DNA from: VXYL01 sp965116935
GTDB taxonomy: Bacteria > Pseudomonadota > Gammaproteobacteria > Pseudomonadales > Azotimanducaceae
DNA: 64,000 nucleotides
Reading direction: 5' to 3'
Assembly: GCA_965116935.1 (NCBI GenBank)
Contig: OZ220737.1
Span: 2,604,001-2,668,000 of the forward strand
Shown here: in pieces, positions 43,705 through 52,641 of the stretch
Layout of the letters: each line of letters opens with the position of its first letter
How positions within the stretch are numbered: the first letter of the stretch is position 1
Translations under genes and position numbers: made by a program
Notes under the pieces: model-generated
Told to the model about the DNA's origin: nothing
The model's input: the letters and a program-made list of their open reading frames with translations, nothing else
Databases searched by the model: none

Positions 43705-43890
43705 AAATCGTGACAGGCAACGCATGCGTCGCCCACGACCCATGCACAAATTGCACCCTCCGTAGGGGCGACGCATGCGTCGCCCTTGCTCAGCCAGCCT
43801 TCTTGTGGCTACAGCCTGCCGGACTTTGGCCAAGGGGCCTCCTTGGGGAGAGGGCATCTTGCCCTCGCACGCACCGCATGGCGCGTCCAC
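43705..43890. repeat. Cluster of ACGCATGCGT and GAGGGCATCTTGCCCTC palindromic repeats
   Basis: Two copies of the self-complementary ACGCATGCGTCGCCC lie at about 43720 and 43765 (the second as GTAGGGGCGACGCATGCGTC), followed by GAGAGGGCATCTTGCCCTC near 43850. They occupy most of the gap 43563-44062, which has no gene. Relatives occur at 52270-52385, 54135-54230 and 58486. Confidence 0.65.
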
Positions 43891-44062
43891 GCGCAAACCA
43901 CCCACACGAGAGAGCACGTACCCCAAAACAGTTCCAAATGTGCGACATATCCCATGTCACACGTACGACTTCTCGGATTCAAGCCTGCCAACCCCGCCAA
44001 ACAACGCCGCCCGGCATTTCTCCATGCTACGCTGACGTTGCACGGCGAGAGCAAGCAGAACC

Positions 44063-44827
44063 ATGCCACCGGGCCCCACAACGATGCCCAAGACAAACGT
44101 CCTGATGAGACAGGTCGCGGCAATGGCGCAGTCTCCAACGATCAACGAGACCGAAGTGCGCCGTATAGCCCGGAAAGCCCATGCCCTCATGCAGTCCGAC
44201 GCTCACGGGGCCCACGCCGTGCTGGGCACCATCGGCGCCCTTCGCGGCGACGAGGCGGCCACCAAGGAGCATTTTCGAGTTGCTCTCCAACTGCAAGCCC
44301 AGGCGGCACTTTGGGTCAACTACTCCACATCCCTCGCCCTGCTGGACGACAACCAAGGGGCGCTGGACGCTGCACGCGAGGGAATGGCCCGACACCGCGG
44401 CGAAGCCGCCCTGGCAGGAAGGGCAATCGAAGCCGCAATCCAATCCGGCAATTTCGGCGCGGCGGCCGAGCTTGTCGAACACTACGACAAGCTCGGCCCG
44501 GGTCGGCCACACCGATTCGCCAACATCGCCGTGAAGTTGGCGAAGGCAGTTGCCTGCGGAACCAGGAGCGAAGCCGGCGCGCAGACGCTGATCGAACTCC
44601 TGACGACGATCCAGCGCAAGGAAGGCGTCCGCACGTTGACGAGCGGTGTCGACGCCTGTGAAGACTCGTTTCTGTATGAACGGGGCGTGCGGTGCACTCC
44701 TGTGGTTGCATCGTCCATGAACTGGAGCCTTGCCGGAGCCTTGGCCGAACGCCCAGGTCTTTCGGAGGCCCTTGGTCACACCCTGATTGCCGGATTCGTG
44801 GGAGTCGCTGATGGCAGTCACGCCTGA
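44063..44827 (+). CDS. TPR-like helical repeat protein preceding a HEPN gene
   Basis: The 254-residue protein is helical, with TPR-like units such as HAVLGTIGALRGDEAATKEH, LWVNYSTSLALLDDNQGAL and EAAIQSGNFGAAAELVEHY. No catalytic motif is visible. The HEPN-like gene overlaps its last 17 bp on the same strand, so the two form a coupled pair. A toxin-antitoxin or effector-regulator role is inferred from this layout. Several in-frame ATGs near the start leave the N-terminus uncertain by ~20 residues. Confidence 0.65.
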   Translation: MPPGPTTMPKTNVLMRQVAAMAQSPTINETEVRRIARKAHALMQSDAHGAHAVLGTIGALRGDEAATKEHFRVALQLQAQAALWVNYSTSLALLDDNQGALDAAREGMARHRGEAALAGRAIEAAIQSGNFGAAAELVEHYDKLGPGRPHRFANIAVKLAKAVACGTRSEAGAQTLIELLTTIQRKEGVRTLTSGVDACEDSFLYERGVRCTPVVASSMNWSLAGALAERPGLSEALGHTLIAGFVGVADGSHA

Positions 44828-45170
44828 ACAGTTGCTCGACGCGGCAACCAAACTGGAGCGAGGCGACTCGGAAGCAGACTGGCGGAACGCCGCAAGCCGG
44901 GCGTACTACGCCGCCTACCACCGATGCCGCGGAATGGCACAGGACGAACGGGTGTCAGTTCCCGACGGCGGCTCTCACCACGCCGCACTTGCCGACGCCT
45001 TGATGCACGGAATCAACACGCCCATCAGGCGCATCGGCCATATGCTGGACCTTTGCAGATCCCGCCGGGCACGCGCTGACTACCAAATCGACGCGACATT
45101 CCCGCGGCAACTCGGCAGGACGGTCGTCGAGGACTGCCGCCGCATCTTGTCCGAGGCAGACGGCGTTTAG
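44811..45170 (+). CDS. HEPN-like domain protein
   Basis: The 119-residue helical protein contains NAASRAYYAAYHRC, the conserved N-terminal signature of COG1895/2250-type HEPN proteins, and could fit an R-x6-H pattern. HEPN domains are commonly ribonuclease toxins or nucleic-acid-binding helpers in defence modules. It overlaps the TPR-like gene, which may be its regulator. Confidence 0.65.
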   Translation: MAVTPEQLLDAATKLERGDSEADWRNAASRAYYAAYHRCRGMAQDERVSVPDGGSHHAALADALMHGINTPIRRIGHMLDLCRSRRARADYQIDATFPRQLGRTVVEDCRRILSEADGV

Positions 45171-45885
45171 TGGCGCATTAGCATCTGGCTGCCATGGCGA
45201 AAAGACGAGACACTGTGACCGATGACCTGAGGAAGGGCCGAATGGTCGTGTGCTCGCAAGCGCCAACCCTCACGGACTCCCTCGACGGCATTTGCACAGC
45301 GCGCCGAGAGGCGCTTGAGGACGGCACAGTTGTGGCTGCTCGGCTCGCCGGGACGAATGCGCAAAGGCCGTGTATTCAGGTGTGCCGCTGATCTCCCCGA
45401 CAGCTTCATGCGCGAGACGCTCAAGCTCTGTCCGCCTAGAGGCGTTCATGGGAGACTTCGACTACGCAGAAGGCCTATGGCTCAGTGTGTTCACCGGTCG
45501 GCAAGCGAGGCTTGCTCGCAGCGGCAACGTTTACCACCTCAGGGTCGCAAGCGCCTTTGAAGAGACCAACGTCCAACAGAGACATCGGTGAACCGTTTTC
45601 GATGAGGTGTCGTCAGGGGAACGAAGCGATCGGGGCCGCCGACGCGCCGAGCTTCGCACCACTGGCGAAGGCAGGCCGGTCGTTCAGCACGGATGGCTCG
45701 TAGTTCCGGTCGAAGCTGCCGAACTGTAGGGAGAGCGTCTCGTGCAGGCGACACCCACCGAAGGCAATCCCTACCGCCGACACCTTATGCTTCCTGCTCC
45801 TGCCGCTGATTGCGGGACATCTGCATGGCGACCAATAGCGGGACGGGGGCGTTTGTGTACCGGGAAAGATCGAAGCCCTCGAGGC
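45171..45885. other. 715-bp gap, no recognisable gene
   Basis: Several short frames are open on the plus strand (for example 45194-45391), but none has recognisable motifs or a good ribosome-binding site. It follows the HEPN gene and ends at the stop of the convergent EcoRI-like gene. It could hold decayed accessory genes. Confidence 0.5.
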
Positions 45886-46593
45886 TCAATTACGGGACCG
45901 AAAGCTGTCCGTGCCGTATTTCGAAATGTAGTAGTAAATGGATCGTATTGCGATATCTGTCATCACGTCCGCCATCTCTGGCACTGTCCACGGCTTCTCC
46001 CGAAAATAAAAGCTCCCTCGGTCCAGCACACCACCCTCTGCATCGTGCAAGTACGTCGTGTTAAGGCGACCAAACATTGCCATCGTTGAAACCCGATCCA
46101 GAATCGAGGAAGAGGGTTCGAAATCGCACCCGTAACCAAAGCAGACAAAAGGGAAGATGGCTTCACGCTTAAGCGCCATGCGTAAGCCGATGAGGTTCTT
46201 GCCGAGACGTTCAATCGCATTCCCACGTGCTTGGCGCGATTTACCCTCTCGAACTCGCATGTCGTTCGTCCCCTGGTTCTTGACCTCAGCGATGAGGATC
46301 GGGCACACAAGGGAGTCGAGGCGGGATATATACAGCACGCCGCCATCTGGTCGAATGGCGCTGGTATCGAAATGGTAGTGGAACTCAACGTCAGGGTAAG
46401 CTTCCCGCAACTCACCAACGATGTCCTTCAGAAGCCATTGTTTTTTGTGAGCAATTTCGAAACCGCTAAATCGTCGGCCCACAGCCGCTTCTACCTGCAT
46501 CATTGCCTGAATCAAGTCGGACTCTTGCTTGGTGGCTGTGACATTGATTACGGTACCGGCTCGCTGCTTACGAAGTTGCTCCTTCCTAGCCAC
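45886..46593 (-). CDS. EcoRI-family type II restriction endonuclease
   Basis: GTG 46593 overlaps the stop of the methyltransferase gene, giving 235 residues (EcoRI has 277). The active site matches EcoRI in sequence and spacing: RPDGG with Asp83, then AEVKNQG with Glu103 and Lys105 (EcoRI Asp91, Glu111, Lys113; both 20 apart). GNAIERLGKNL matches the EcoRI GNAIERSHKNI segment that contacts DNA, and FVCFGYGCDFE and AMFGRLNTTYL follow. The protein should cleave a palindromic site, possibly GAATTC, but specificity needs testing. The longer upstream frame lies inside the methyltransferase gene and is not coding. Confidence 0.88.
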   Translation of the reverse strand: MARKEQLRKQRAGTVINVTATKQESDLIQAMMQVEAAVGRRFSGFEIAHKKQWLLKDIVGELREAYPDVEFHYHFDTSAIRPDGGVLYISRLDSLVCPILIAEVKNQGTNDMRVREGKSRQARGNAIERLGKNLIGLRMALKREAIFPFVCFGYGCDFEPSSSILDRVSTMAMFGRLNTTYLHDAEGGVLDRGSFYFREKPWTVPEMADVMTDIAIRSIYYYISKYGTDSFRSRN

Positions 46594-47755
46594 TAGATTT
46601 CTCCACCAGAAATAGGTGCTCCGTGACATGGATGTCGCGGTCGCGAAGGTTTCTACAACCCCTGAAAGTGTTGTATTTGGCATCGAACTCCGAGACGCGC
46701 CCCAAATGCGTGAGCATGGATCGCATTGCGTTGAGGCCAATAAATCCTTCATTGTTGAAAGACACAAGTATGAACTTAGCATCAAGCGTGGACAGTAAAT
46801 CTGATAGAAGCGGTAGGGACTTGGCACGGACGTTATAGCCCGAGCGCTGCCAATCAGTTGGTATGCCCGATACGCGGCTAACTTGCCTAGGTCGTTCATA
46901 CCGATCAAGCAGGTTCAGCATGAAATAATTGGAGCCATAGGGATGCTGATTATAGGGTGGATCGACGTACGCGAGGTCGATCTCGGATACACGGCGGGCA
47001 GCACTGTTTGCGTCTTCTTGGAGAACTGTAAACTCACACTCAAAGTTGCTGAGTATCGGTGCGTCCAGCTTGATGGGCTTTTTGATCCTCGTCAGGGCAT
47101 CTGCCCCGCTACCTCCAAATTGTCCTATCCCGGTGTCACGGTTTTTATAGAAGCCCTTGAACACGCCAGAGGTGTTGACATGCACAGACGCGAGTCCAAG
47201 CAATGGTGCTACGAGGAGATCGCGCATCCACTCGGGGTAGGAATCAATGAGGCGCCTATAGTTGTCGAGGCGCCGAGCGTTGCGTCTGGTGTAGAACACC
47301 CGGTCCGTTGGAGTGATGTTTTCCTCATTGCGCGGTGCATATAGCTCTTCAATGAATCCCCTAGCCATCGGTTCTTCAACTAGCGCGTTTAGGTCCGATA
47401 CCGCATCTTGGACGGTACGTAGATCAACCTCTGATCGGTTCGCAAGAAAACAACGTGAAGCCGTTGCGGCGTACCCCTCCAAATCGTTGCTGGCGATGTA
47501 GCAGGAATGCGATTTAAGGAATCGCGACACGACGCCGGACCCGCTGAATACGTCAAACGTCCTCAATAGTCTAGAGCCAGTCCTGTGCTTGACATGCCTG
47601 ACCGCACGGCCGATCAGATCGAGGAGTGAGCGCTTGTTGCCAATGTAGGTCACGAGTTGGCGAGTGAGGTAATCGGGGTCCTCGTCGACCCCAGCGAAGG
47701 AAAGGAGGTCAACGCGGCCAGCGGTTCGCGTCGGTGGCTGGGCGAGTTCCAACAT
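46586..47755 (-). CDS. N6-adenine DNA methyltransferase (alpha-class, D12-like) paired with the EcoRI-like enzyme
   Basis: The 389-residue protein has YIGNKRSLLDLIGRAV near the N-terminus (Dam/D12-type), motif I TFDVFSGSGVVSRFL, and motif IV VDPPYNQHPYGSNYF. The order fits the alpha class. It lies directly upstream of the EcoRI-family endonuclease, overlapping by 8 bp, so it is the cognate modification enzyme. The region is less GC-rich than its flanks, suggesting acquisition by transfer. Confidence 0.9.
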   Translation of the reverse strand: MLELAQPPTRTAGRVDLLSFAGVDEDPDYLTRQLVTYIGNKRSLLDLIGRAVRHVKHRTGSRLLRTFDVFSGSGVVSRFLKSHSCYIASNDLEGYAATASRCFLANRSEVDLRTVQDAVSDLNALVEEPMARGFIEELYAPRNEENITPTDRVFYTRRNARRLDNYRRLIDSYPEWMRDLLVAPLLGLASVHVNTSGVFKGFYKNRDTGIGQFGGSGADALTRIKKPIKLDAPILSNFECEFTVLQEDANSAARRVSEIDLAYVDPPYNQHPYGSNYFMLNLLDRYERPRQVSRVSGIPTDWQRSGYNVRAKSLPLLSDLLSTLDAKFILVSFNNEGFIGLNAMRSMLTHLGRVSEFDAKYNTFRGCRNLRDRDIHVTEHLFLVEKSSG

Positions 47756-47884
47756 CGAGGCTCCTTGGTCCGTTTTGGCTTATCCTGCTGCCCAATGCAA
47801 CGGGCATGCAGCCGGTGCAAAGCGCAGGCTACCGCAGCAACCAACGGCGATGCAACTCGGGACGGGTTCAGGGCATTTCGGACA

Positions 47885-48490
47885 TCAGGCAGCGTGCTGG
47901 AGAGTAGCGAAGTGTTCGATGGGAGTCACCATGCCGATGGCAGCAAGGGGTCGGTGGTTGTTGTTGTGGTCGAGGCAGGCGTCGAGCTCACCGTTGGCGT
48001 TGGTGACGGTCATGTCGCCTGCGTACTGGCTCGAGAACTTGGTGCGGGCGGTGCCGTTGGTGCGCTCGACGTGTCCGTTGAGCTGGGGCGTTCCGGCTGG
48101 CGGACGGCGGAGTCTGGCGCACTCGCCCTCGAACTCGGCCCGGAACTCGCCGCCGCCGTGGACCTGGATGGCGGCCACCTGCATGGAAGTCGAGCAGGGG
48201 CTCCGGGGAGTGTCGGGCGATGAGGCGGCGGCGGAGTAGACGTACGAGAGCATGCCGCGGGTGACGGGGCAGGCGGCCCCATTCGAAGGGTCCGCCGTTC
48301 CCCGACACACAAACGATTATGGCCTGAGCCGGCCACCCCGACGTCATGAATGCTTGGCGCAGTCGGCGTTCGGTTGCCAGAATGGGAGCGGAGGGGTGAC
48401 GCGCTTTCCCACCGACACCCGCGTGCGCCAAGCCAGAGAACCGGGCAGCCGTATCGCACGCCCGACGTCCCCGCAGCCGGCGCGGACTCA
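47885..48490 (-). pseudogene. IS481/IS3-type integrase-core transposase relic
   Basis: On the minus strand the last 100 residues read AIQVHGGGEFRAEFEGECAR, then AGTPQLNGHVERTNGTART, HNNNHRPLAAIG and VTPIEHF, the C-terminal half of an rve-type DDE domain; the expected DGGSEF has become HGGGEF, losing the catalytic Asp. Upstream homologous-looking pieces are in other frames, so the gene is both frameshifted and truncated. Confidence 0.75.
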
Positions 48491-48968
48491 TGCCGATGAC
48501 AGCCGACGCCTCGGGAGCCGGACAGGCTTATGTTGCCTCAGAAGCGATCTTACCTCGGGAATCTCACAGCAAACATCTCGTCCTGCACCTCCCGCAGAGG
48601 TTTCGCACATCGATGGCGACGGTCTCTCGGGTCGATGCAGGCAAGCCCTGCTGACGAGGTCCGCGCAGCTCGAACACTGTGCGACTGTGAGCAGATCTTC
48701 TCGGCGCACAAGCATCTCGTCCGACGCAACCAGGGGCAATATCTCATTATGGCGCAATGATCACGTCTATGTCCTTTGCCGTGGCGACAATTGCTGGATA
48801 TCGGGCGGTGAACGCGAAATGGCCGCGGTCGCTGCAGGCGGCCCGCCAAAGGGCTCTGAACCCGGCATCCGCCCCGGGCCGCGCCAAGCTCACCCTACGT
48901 GATCCCTCCGGGACCCGACGGCGACATCGCCCCATCGTGCGTGAGGCAGACAGTCAAGCGGCAAATCG
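48491..48968. other. 480-bp gap, no recognisable gene
   Basis: Between the transposase relic and the small gene of the Shedu operon. Short frames on both strands lack homology, and no RNA or repeat structure was seen. Confidence 0.5.
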
Positions 48969-49202
48969 TCACTCATGTCCATCCATCTTCAACGCTTCTT
49001 CCAACTCGTCCAGCCGCGCGCGCGCCAGCCGGATCATCTCAAGACCGACGTCGCGACAGTATGGAAATCGGTCGCGCTGGCCATCGTAGATGACGAGGCA
49101 CACCTCGCCCTTTCCTATGGAAGTTCGCGAGAACTTACAGGTCCGTCGTCCTTTTGCGACCTCAACTTCGCTGCGTTTCACCATTTGCTTAGGACGCGGC
49201 AT
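48969..49202 (-). CDS. Small protein of the Shedu-helicase operon (unknown family)
   Basis: The 77-residue basic protein contains RRTCKFSRTSIGKGEVCLVI and later YCRD, so three cysteines could coordinate a metal, followed by a helical tail (ARLDELEEALK). Its start overlaps the end of the helicase gene by 14 bp. I recognise no family; the CxF...IxKGExC pattern is reminiscent of treble-clef-like zinc modules that bind nucleic acid. Confidence 0.6.
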   Translation of the reverse strand: MPRPKQMVKRSEVEVAKGRRTCKFSRTSIGKGEVCLVIYDGQRDRFPYCRDVGLEMIRLARARLDELEEALKMDGHE

Positions 49203-51039
49203 CTTCTAGCTTCTCCCTCACGAGACTGGACAACTTGTCGGCGATGTCGGGCGACGCATCAACAGCCCTTTGAAGCTGCGCGACTCCCGCGGTTTGGCGC
49301 TCTCCCGACTCCAAGTTCATGACCTTGTTCTGCTCCCCGCTCGCCAGACGGATCATGATTTCCGCATTGAAGTTTCCGGAAAAGGCCTTCAGGAGATCCC
49401 GCCCACGATGCTGCAACCCGCTACGATTGAGCACGGTGTCCGCAATAGATCGCGCCTCCTGTTGCAACCGGCCCTTCAGTGCCTCGCGCCGCTCTTGCGG
49501 TTGTATGATCGGATTGTAAGCCGCAATCTGCCCTTCACCTTGTGCGGCCCCGAGCCGCATTCTGACCATGTCCTCCGTCAGCCCAAACTCCGATGGCTCG
49601 AACCCCTTGCGCCGAATCGTGTCGAACAAGTCTCCAATCATCACGTCGTCTATGTGCTTTAGGTACCCCTGCCGCTGGTAGTTCTCGACCACCTCATTGA
49701 GAACACGCATGAATGGGCGAAGCGTAAGCCGCGGCGACGCATCTCCGTCTCCTTCCACGTCAAGGGCGCCCTGCAAAAACTCCTGAAAGAAACCTTGGTC
49801 ATCCTTGTCGAAGTTGGTGAAGTCACCCCACCACCTCTCGTCGTTGAGCCCCACATGCGAGATGAGATACACATGATTCGCCGGAGAATAAGGTGTGTCC
49901 GGCTGGGCAAGCCTCAAGATGCGGCCAACGAACTGCACGTATGGAGAAAGGCTGCGGTACGGCCGAAAGACCGCCGCAACGCAAAGCGTCGGCAAATCAT
50001 ATCCTTCTCCCAGAATATTCACCTGCACAACCACATCCGTGATGCCGCTCCGCAGAGTTGCTTCAATTCGTTCGCGTTCTTCACCTTTCAACTGGCTGTG
50101 CAGCACTTCCACGCGCAGACCCTGCTCCCTGTACAGTGCCGCCACCTGCGTCGCGTGCCGAATCGAGCATGCGACCGCAATGATCTGTCGCGGCGAACCA
50201 AGCCTGCGGACCTCGTGGAGCTGCTGCACCGACGCATTCACCACGCTACGGTTGCACTCCTCGGACATGGCCACACCCCGACTGAACCAGTCCTTTTCCC
50301 GCATCTTCATGATCTCGGATATACCAAGCGTTCTAGCCTCCCCTTCGACGGTGAACGTGATTTCAGTGGGCTTTACGAATAGTGCGTCGATTTGCGAAAT
50401 AAACCCCATGATCATTGATCGCGCATAACCGAACCGATACACGCGGGTTCCCGAAACCAATTGCCCGTCCGCCCGCATGGGCGTCGCGGTAAACGACACC
50501 ACTTTCGCCATTTCGAAGTGCGCGAAAAGGCGCGTCCATGTTTCCGCGACGTTGTGGTGTCCTTCGTCGACTAAGATCATGTCGAAGTAGTCCGCGGGCA
50601 GCGTCTCATACCAGCGGTTCCGAACTCCGGCAAATTGTTGGATATTCGCGACCACGATGTGAGCGGCATCGCAGTCGTGGATGTTCGCTCCCGTCTTCAG
50701 TTCCGAAAGGTAGGGGCCGTTCTGCGGGACAAAGACGCCCCTCTTGGTATAGAAGCAATTCGGATCGCCAATATTCAACTCGCGGCGGATGTTTTCACGA
50801 ATGGTGAGATTCGGTGCAATGATCAGAACGCGTCCCTTGGCGATACCAAAGGGTGAAAGCCCCATGAGACCTGTTTTGCCGCAACCGACCGGAAGCTGGA
50901 CGTAACAGGGCTCGTCACTACCATTGAAATGGTCCCGAATGGCGAAATAACCTTCCATCTGCGGCACCCGCAGTGACTGGTTGTGCCAAATCGAGACCTC
51001 CGTATCCCAGGAAAACTGCTCGGTGTCCCCATTATCCAT
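49189..51039 (-). CDS. DEAD/DEAH-box SF2 helicase of the Shedu operon
   Basis: From ATG 51039 this is a 616-residue helicase with motif I VGCGKTG, motif II VDEGHH, motif III SFTATP, and QFVGRILR as motif VI. The N-terminal half has the RecA-like DNA-repair/restriction type fold, and the C-terminal ~180 residues are unassigned. The start overlaps the last 8 bp of the Shedu-like gene. SF2 helicases of this DEGH type often load or translocate nucleases in restriction-like systems, and the partner nuclease here is Shedu. Confidence 0.88.
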   Translation of the reverse strand: MDNGDTEQFSWDTEVSIWHNQSLRVPQMEGYFAIRDHFNGSDEPCYVQLPVGCGKTGLMGLSPFGIAKGRVLIIAPNLTIRENIRRELNIGDPNCFYTKRGVFVPQNGPYLSELKTGANIHDCDAAHIVVANIQQFAGVRNRWYETLPADYFDMILVDEGHHNVAETWTRLFAHFEMAKVVSFTATPMRADGQLVSGTRVYRFGYARSMIMGFISQIDALFVKPTEITFTVEGEARTLGISEIMKMREKDWFSRGVAMSEECNRSVVNASVQQLHEVRRLGSPRQIIAVACSIRHATQVAALYREQGLRVEVLHSQLKGEERERIEATLRSGITDVVVQVNILGEGYDLPTLCVAAVFRPYRSLSPYVQFVGRILRLAQPDTPYSPANHVYLISHVGLNDERWWGDFTNFDKDDQGFFQEFLQGALDVEGDGDASPRLTLRPFMRVLNEVVENYQRQGYLKHIDDVMIGDLFDTIRRKGFEPSEFGLTEDMVRMRLGAAQGEGQIAAYNPIIQPQERREALKGRLQQEARSIADTVLNRSGLQHRGRDLLKAFSGNFNAEIMIRLASGEQNKVMNLESGERQTAGVAQLQRAVDASPDIADKLSSLVREKLEDAAS

Positions 51040-51631
51040 TGCCGATCGTTCCACGATGGCTGCCATTACGAACGGAGTCGTGAAGCCGGTCATACGACAT
51101 GACCGTTATGCCGGCTGTGGAAAGCGCTTGATACTTCTTGATCTGACTCCGGTCCAGGCTGCTTCTGCGACCGATTACAACAACCGCCTCACAGCTGCCA
51201 TCGATGTCTGTCAAGCCTAGCTCCTGCCGTGCATAGCCAACGTTGTCGGTAAGCCACGTCCGCCAATCGCGTATCTGGCCAAGCGCATCGGCAAGCTTCC
51301 TTGCGGGCAATCCCGCCTTGGTCAGAGCCTTCACCGTTGGACTTTCGAGTTCGACCGCCACCCACCTGAATCCGGCAGAAGTGGCGGTTGCAAGAAGGAA
51401 ATCGGGAATCAGCTCCGAGCCAAGCCGGGGACGGTCAAGGCACCAGTAGCTTCCTCCGGGCGGCACCAATGGGCCGAGAAGCACGGGCGCCGATGCCAGG
51501 AGCTTCTGCAACGGGCGCTCGTCCACGGCGTCGGCCAGCACCCGCTCAAACTCCTCGATCATGTCGGAGACGGGTTCCCGCCCCGCCATGACCAAACAGT
51601 CAGTCCACTTCTCGCGAACGTCTGTCGTCAT
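51032..51631 (-). CDS. Shedu-like (DUF4263) nuclease
   Basis: The 199-residue protein has the Shedu-family core: LGSELIPDFLLAT with Asp77, WVAVELESPTVKALTKAG with the acidic strand at 94-96, and ALGQIRDWRTWLTDN containing the conserved Gln. It ends VVVIGRRSSL and ISYDRL-like (VMSYDRLHDS). SduA proteins are PD-(D/E)xK-type antiphage nucleases. Here the gene is the short catalytic form and is coupled to a helicase, not solitary as in the described Shedu. It overlaps a 49-codon ORF upstream by 4 bp (ATGA). Confidence 0.82.
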   Translation of the reverse strand: MTTDVREKWTDCLVMAGREPVSDMIEEFERVLADAVDERPLQKLLASAPVLLGPLVPPGGSYWCLDRPRLGSELIPDFLLATATSAGFRWVAVELESPTVKALTKAGLPARKLADALGQIRDWRTWLTDNVGYARQELGLTDIDGSCEAVVVIGRRSSLDRSQIKKYQALSTAGITVMSYDRLHDSVRNGSHRGTIGNG

Positions 51632-51777
51632 GTCTGCACTTCGCTGCCTGCTCCACTGTATTCTTTTAGGGCGTCGGCGCGTCCCATTCCTCCCGATCTC
51701 CAGCGGTCTTCCGCATCGTAGACTTCCCGCTGGATTTCTGCGCGTTCTCCACGATTTGTGCGTCGAAACACGACCAT
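51628..51777 (-). CDS. Putative 49-residue protein between the RHH antitoxin and Shedu genes
   Basis: ATG 51777 overlaps the stop of the ribbon-helix-helix gene (TGATG), and its own stop overlaps the Shedu start (ATGA). Seamless overlaps at both ends suggest it is translated. The sequence is charged (NRGERAEIQREVYDAEDRWR, GGMGRADALKEY). Its first residues (MVVFRRTN) align with the MKVVFDAN start of the PIN relic beside the paralogous antitoxin, so it could be the remodelled remnant of a PIN gene. Confidence 0.5.
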   Translation of the reverse strand: MVVFRRTNRGERAEIQREVYDAEDRWRSGGMGRADALKEYSGAGSEVQT

Positions 51778-52010
51778 CAAGCTTGCAGATACCGGTCCAA
51801 GTCTTCCTCTGTCAGGCCCCCTCGCTCCTTCGCCTTCTGAGTCCAATACGCTTGCAAGGCGACCAGTTCTGTCCGCAAGCGGATCGTGCGCGCATGCCGC
51901 GCGTCCTGGACCACGCCGCTCAGCGTCTTGCCGTGTGCCTGCGTCATCTGCTCGGCCGGGCGGGCCAAATCCGGCGACAACGGAATCGTCTTCTTTACAG
52001 CGCCCGACAT
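51777..52010 (-). CDS. Ribbon-helix-helix antitoxin-like protein (paralogue 1)
   Basis: This 77-residue protein begins MSGAVKKTIPLSPDLARPAE, the CopG/RHH beta-strand and helix, and ends in a helical tail (TEEDLDRYLQA) that in antitoxins binds the toxin. It is about 80% identical by eye to the protein at 53184-53420, so the two arose by duplication. No intact toxin follows; the next gene is the 49-residue ORF and then Shedu, making it either an orphan antitoxin or a regulator of the Shedu operon. Confidence 0.8.
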   Translation of the reverse strand: MSGAVKKTIPLSPDLARPAEQMTQAHGKTLSGVVQDARHARTIRLRTELVALQAYWTQKAKERGGLTEEDLDRYLQA

Positions 52011-52274
52011 GTTTCCGCTGCTCTTGGCCAAGGTGTGGAGAAATCATACCTCGATTCCGCCAGTCCGGCACACCTACTGGGCTCGGCCCGACGTTTCGAA
52101 AGCCGAGGCGCGTTCCGCCAAGTCTCCTAGGCGCGTGTGATACCCGACGCGCAATCACATCGTTCCCACCGGCCAAGTGGGCGGCTTCACGCGCACTCGG
52201 GCTCCCTTTCGCCGGCTCCCTGCTTGGTGCCGCATCCAAGCGGTGACGCTCGTTACGAGTGCAGCCCAGTGTTG

Positions 52275-52385
52275 GACAGGGCGACGCGTGCGTCGCGCCC
52301 GCTTGGCTTTCGGACGTTGCCAAGCGGGCCCCGTTCGGGGCGAGGACATCTTGCCCTCGCTCGCGCCGTAGGGCGCGTAGGCGTG
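52275..52385. repeat. Palindromic repeats in the gap 52011-52641
   Basis: GGGCGACGCGTGCGTCGC near 52280 and GGCGAGGACATCTTGCCCTC followed by GCGCCGTAGGGCGC near 52340-52378 are diverged copies of the families at 43705 and 10515. The rest of this 630-bp gap contains no recognisable gene. Confidence 0.6.
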
Positions 52386-52641
52386 GCTCGCATTGCCTCA
52401 AGTCGAGCCGTCCTCAAGCCCGATGTTTCGCCTCCTTGCGATCATCCGTACGAGAGTCCGGGCATTCGGCTACGTCGGGTTCCGAAACGAGGGACAATGG
52501 ATCGGATGAGATGCCGTTGCCTATGGCTACCTCCGGTCAGCACGCCGACATCGCACTAGGCAAGTGGACGATGCCTTGGCTCTCGTCGCCGTGAGCACGT
52601 GGCTGGACGCGTGATCGGCAGCGGGTTTCCCCCCACACAGC

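Noticed and set aside
45194..45591. Small plus-strand genes after the HEPN gene
   Set aside because: No recognisable motif, weak start sites and frame switching; they cannot be supported as genes.
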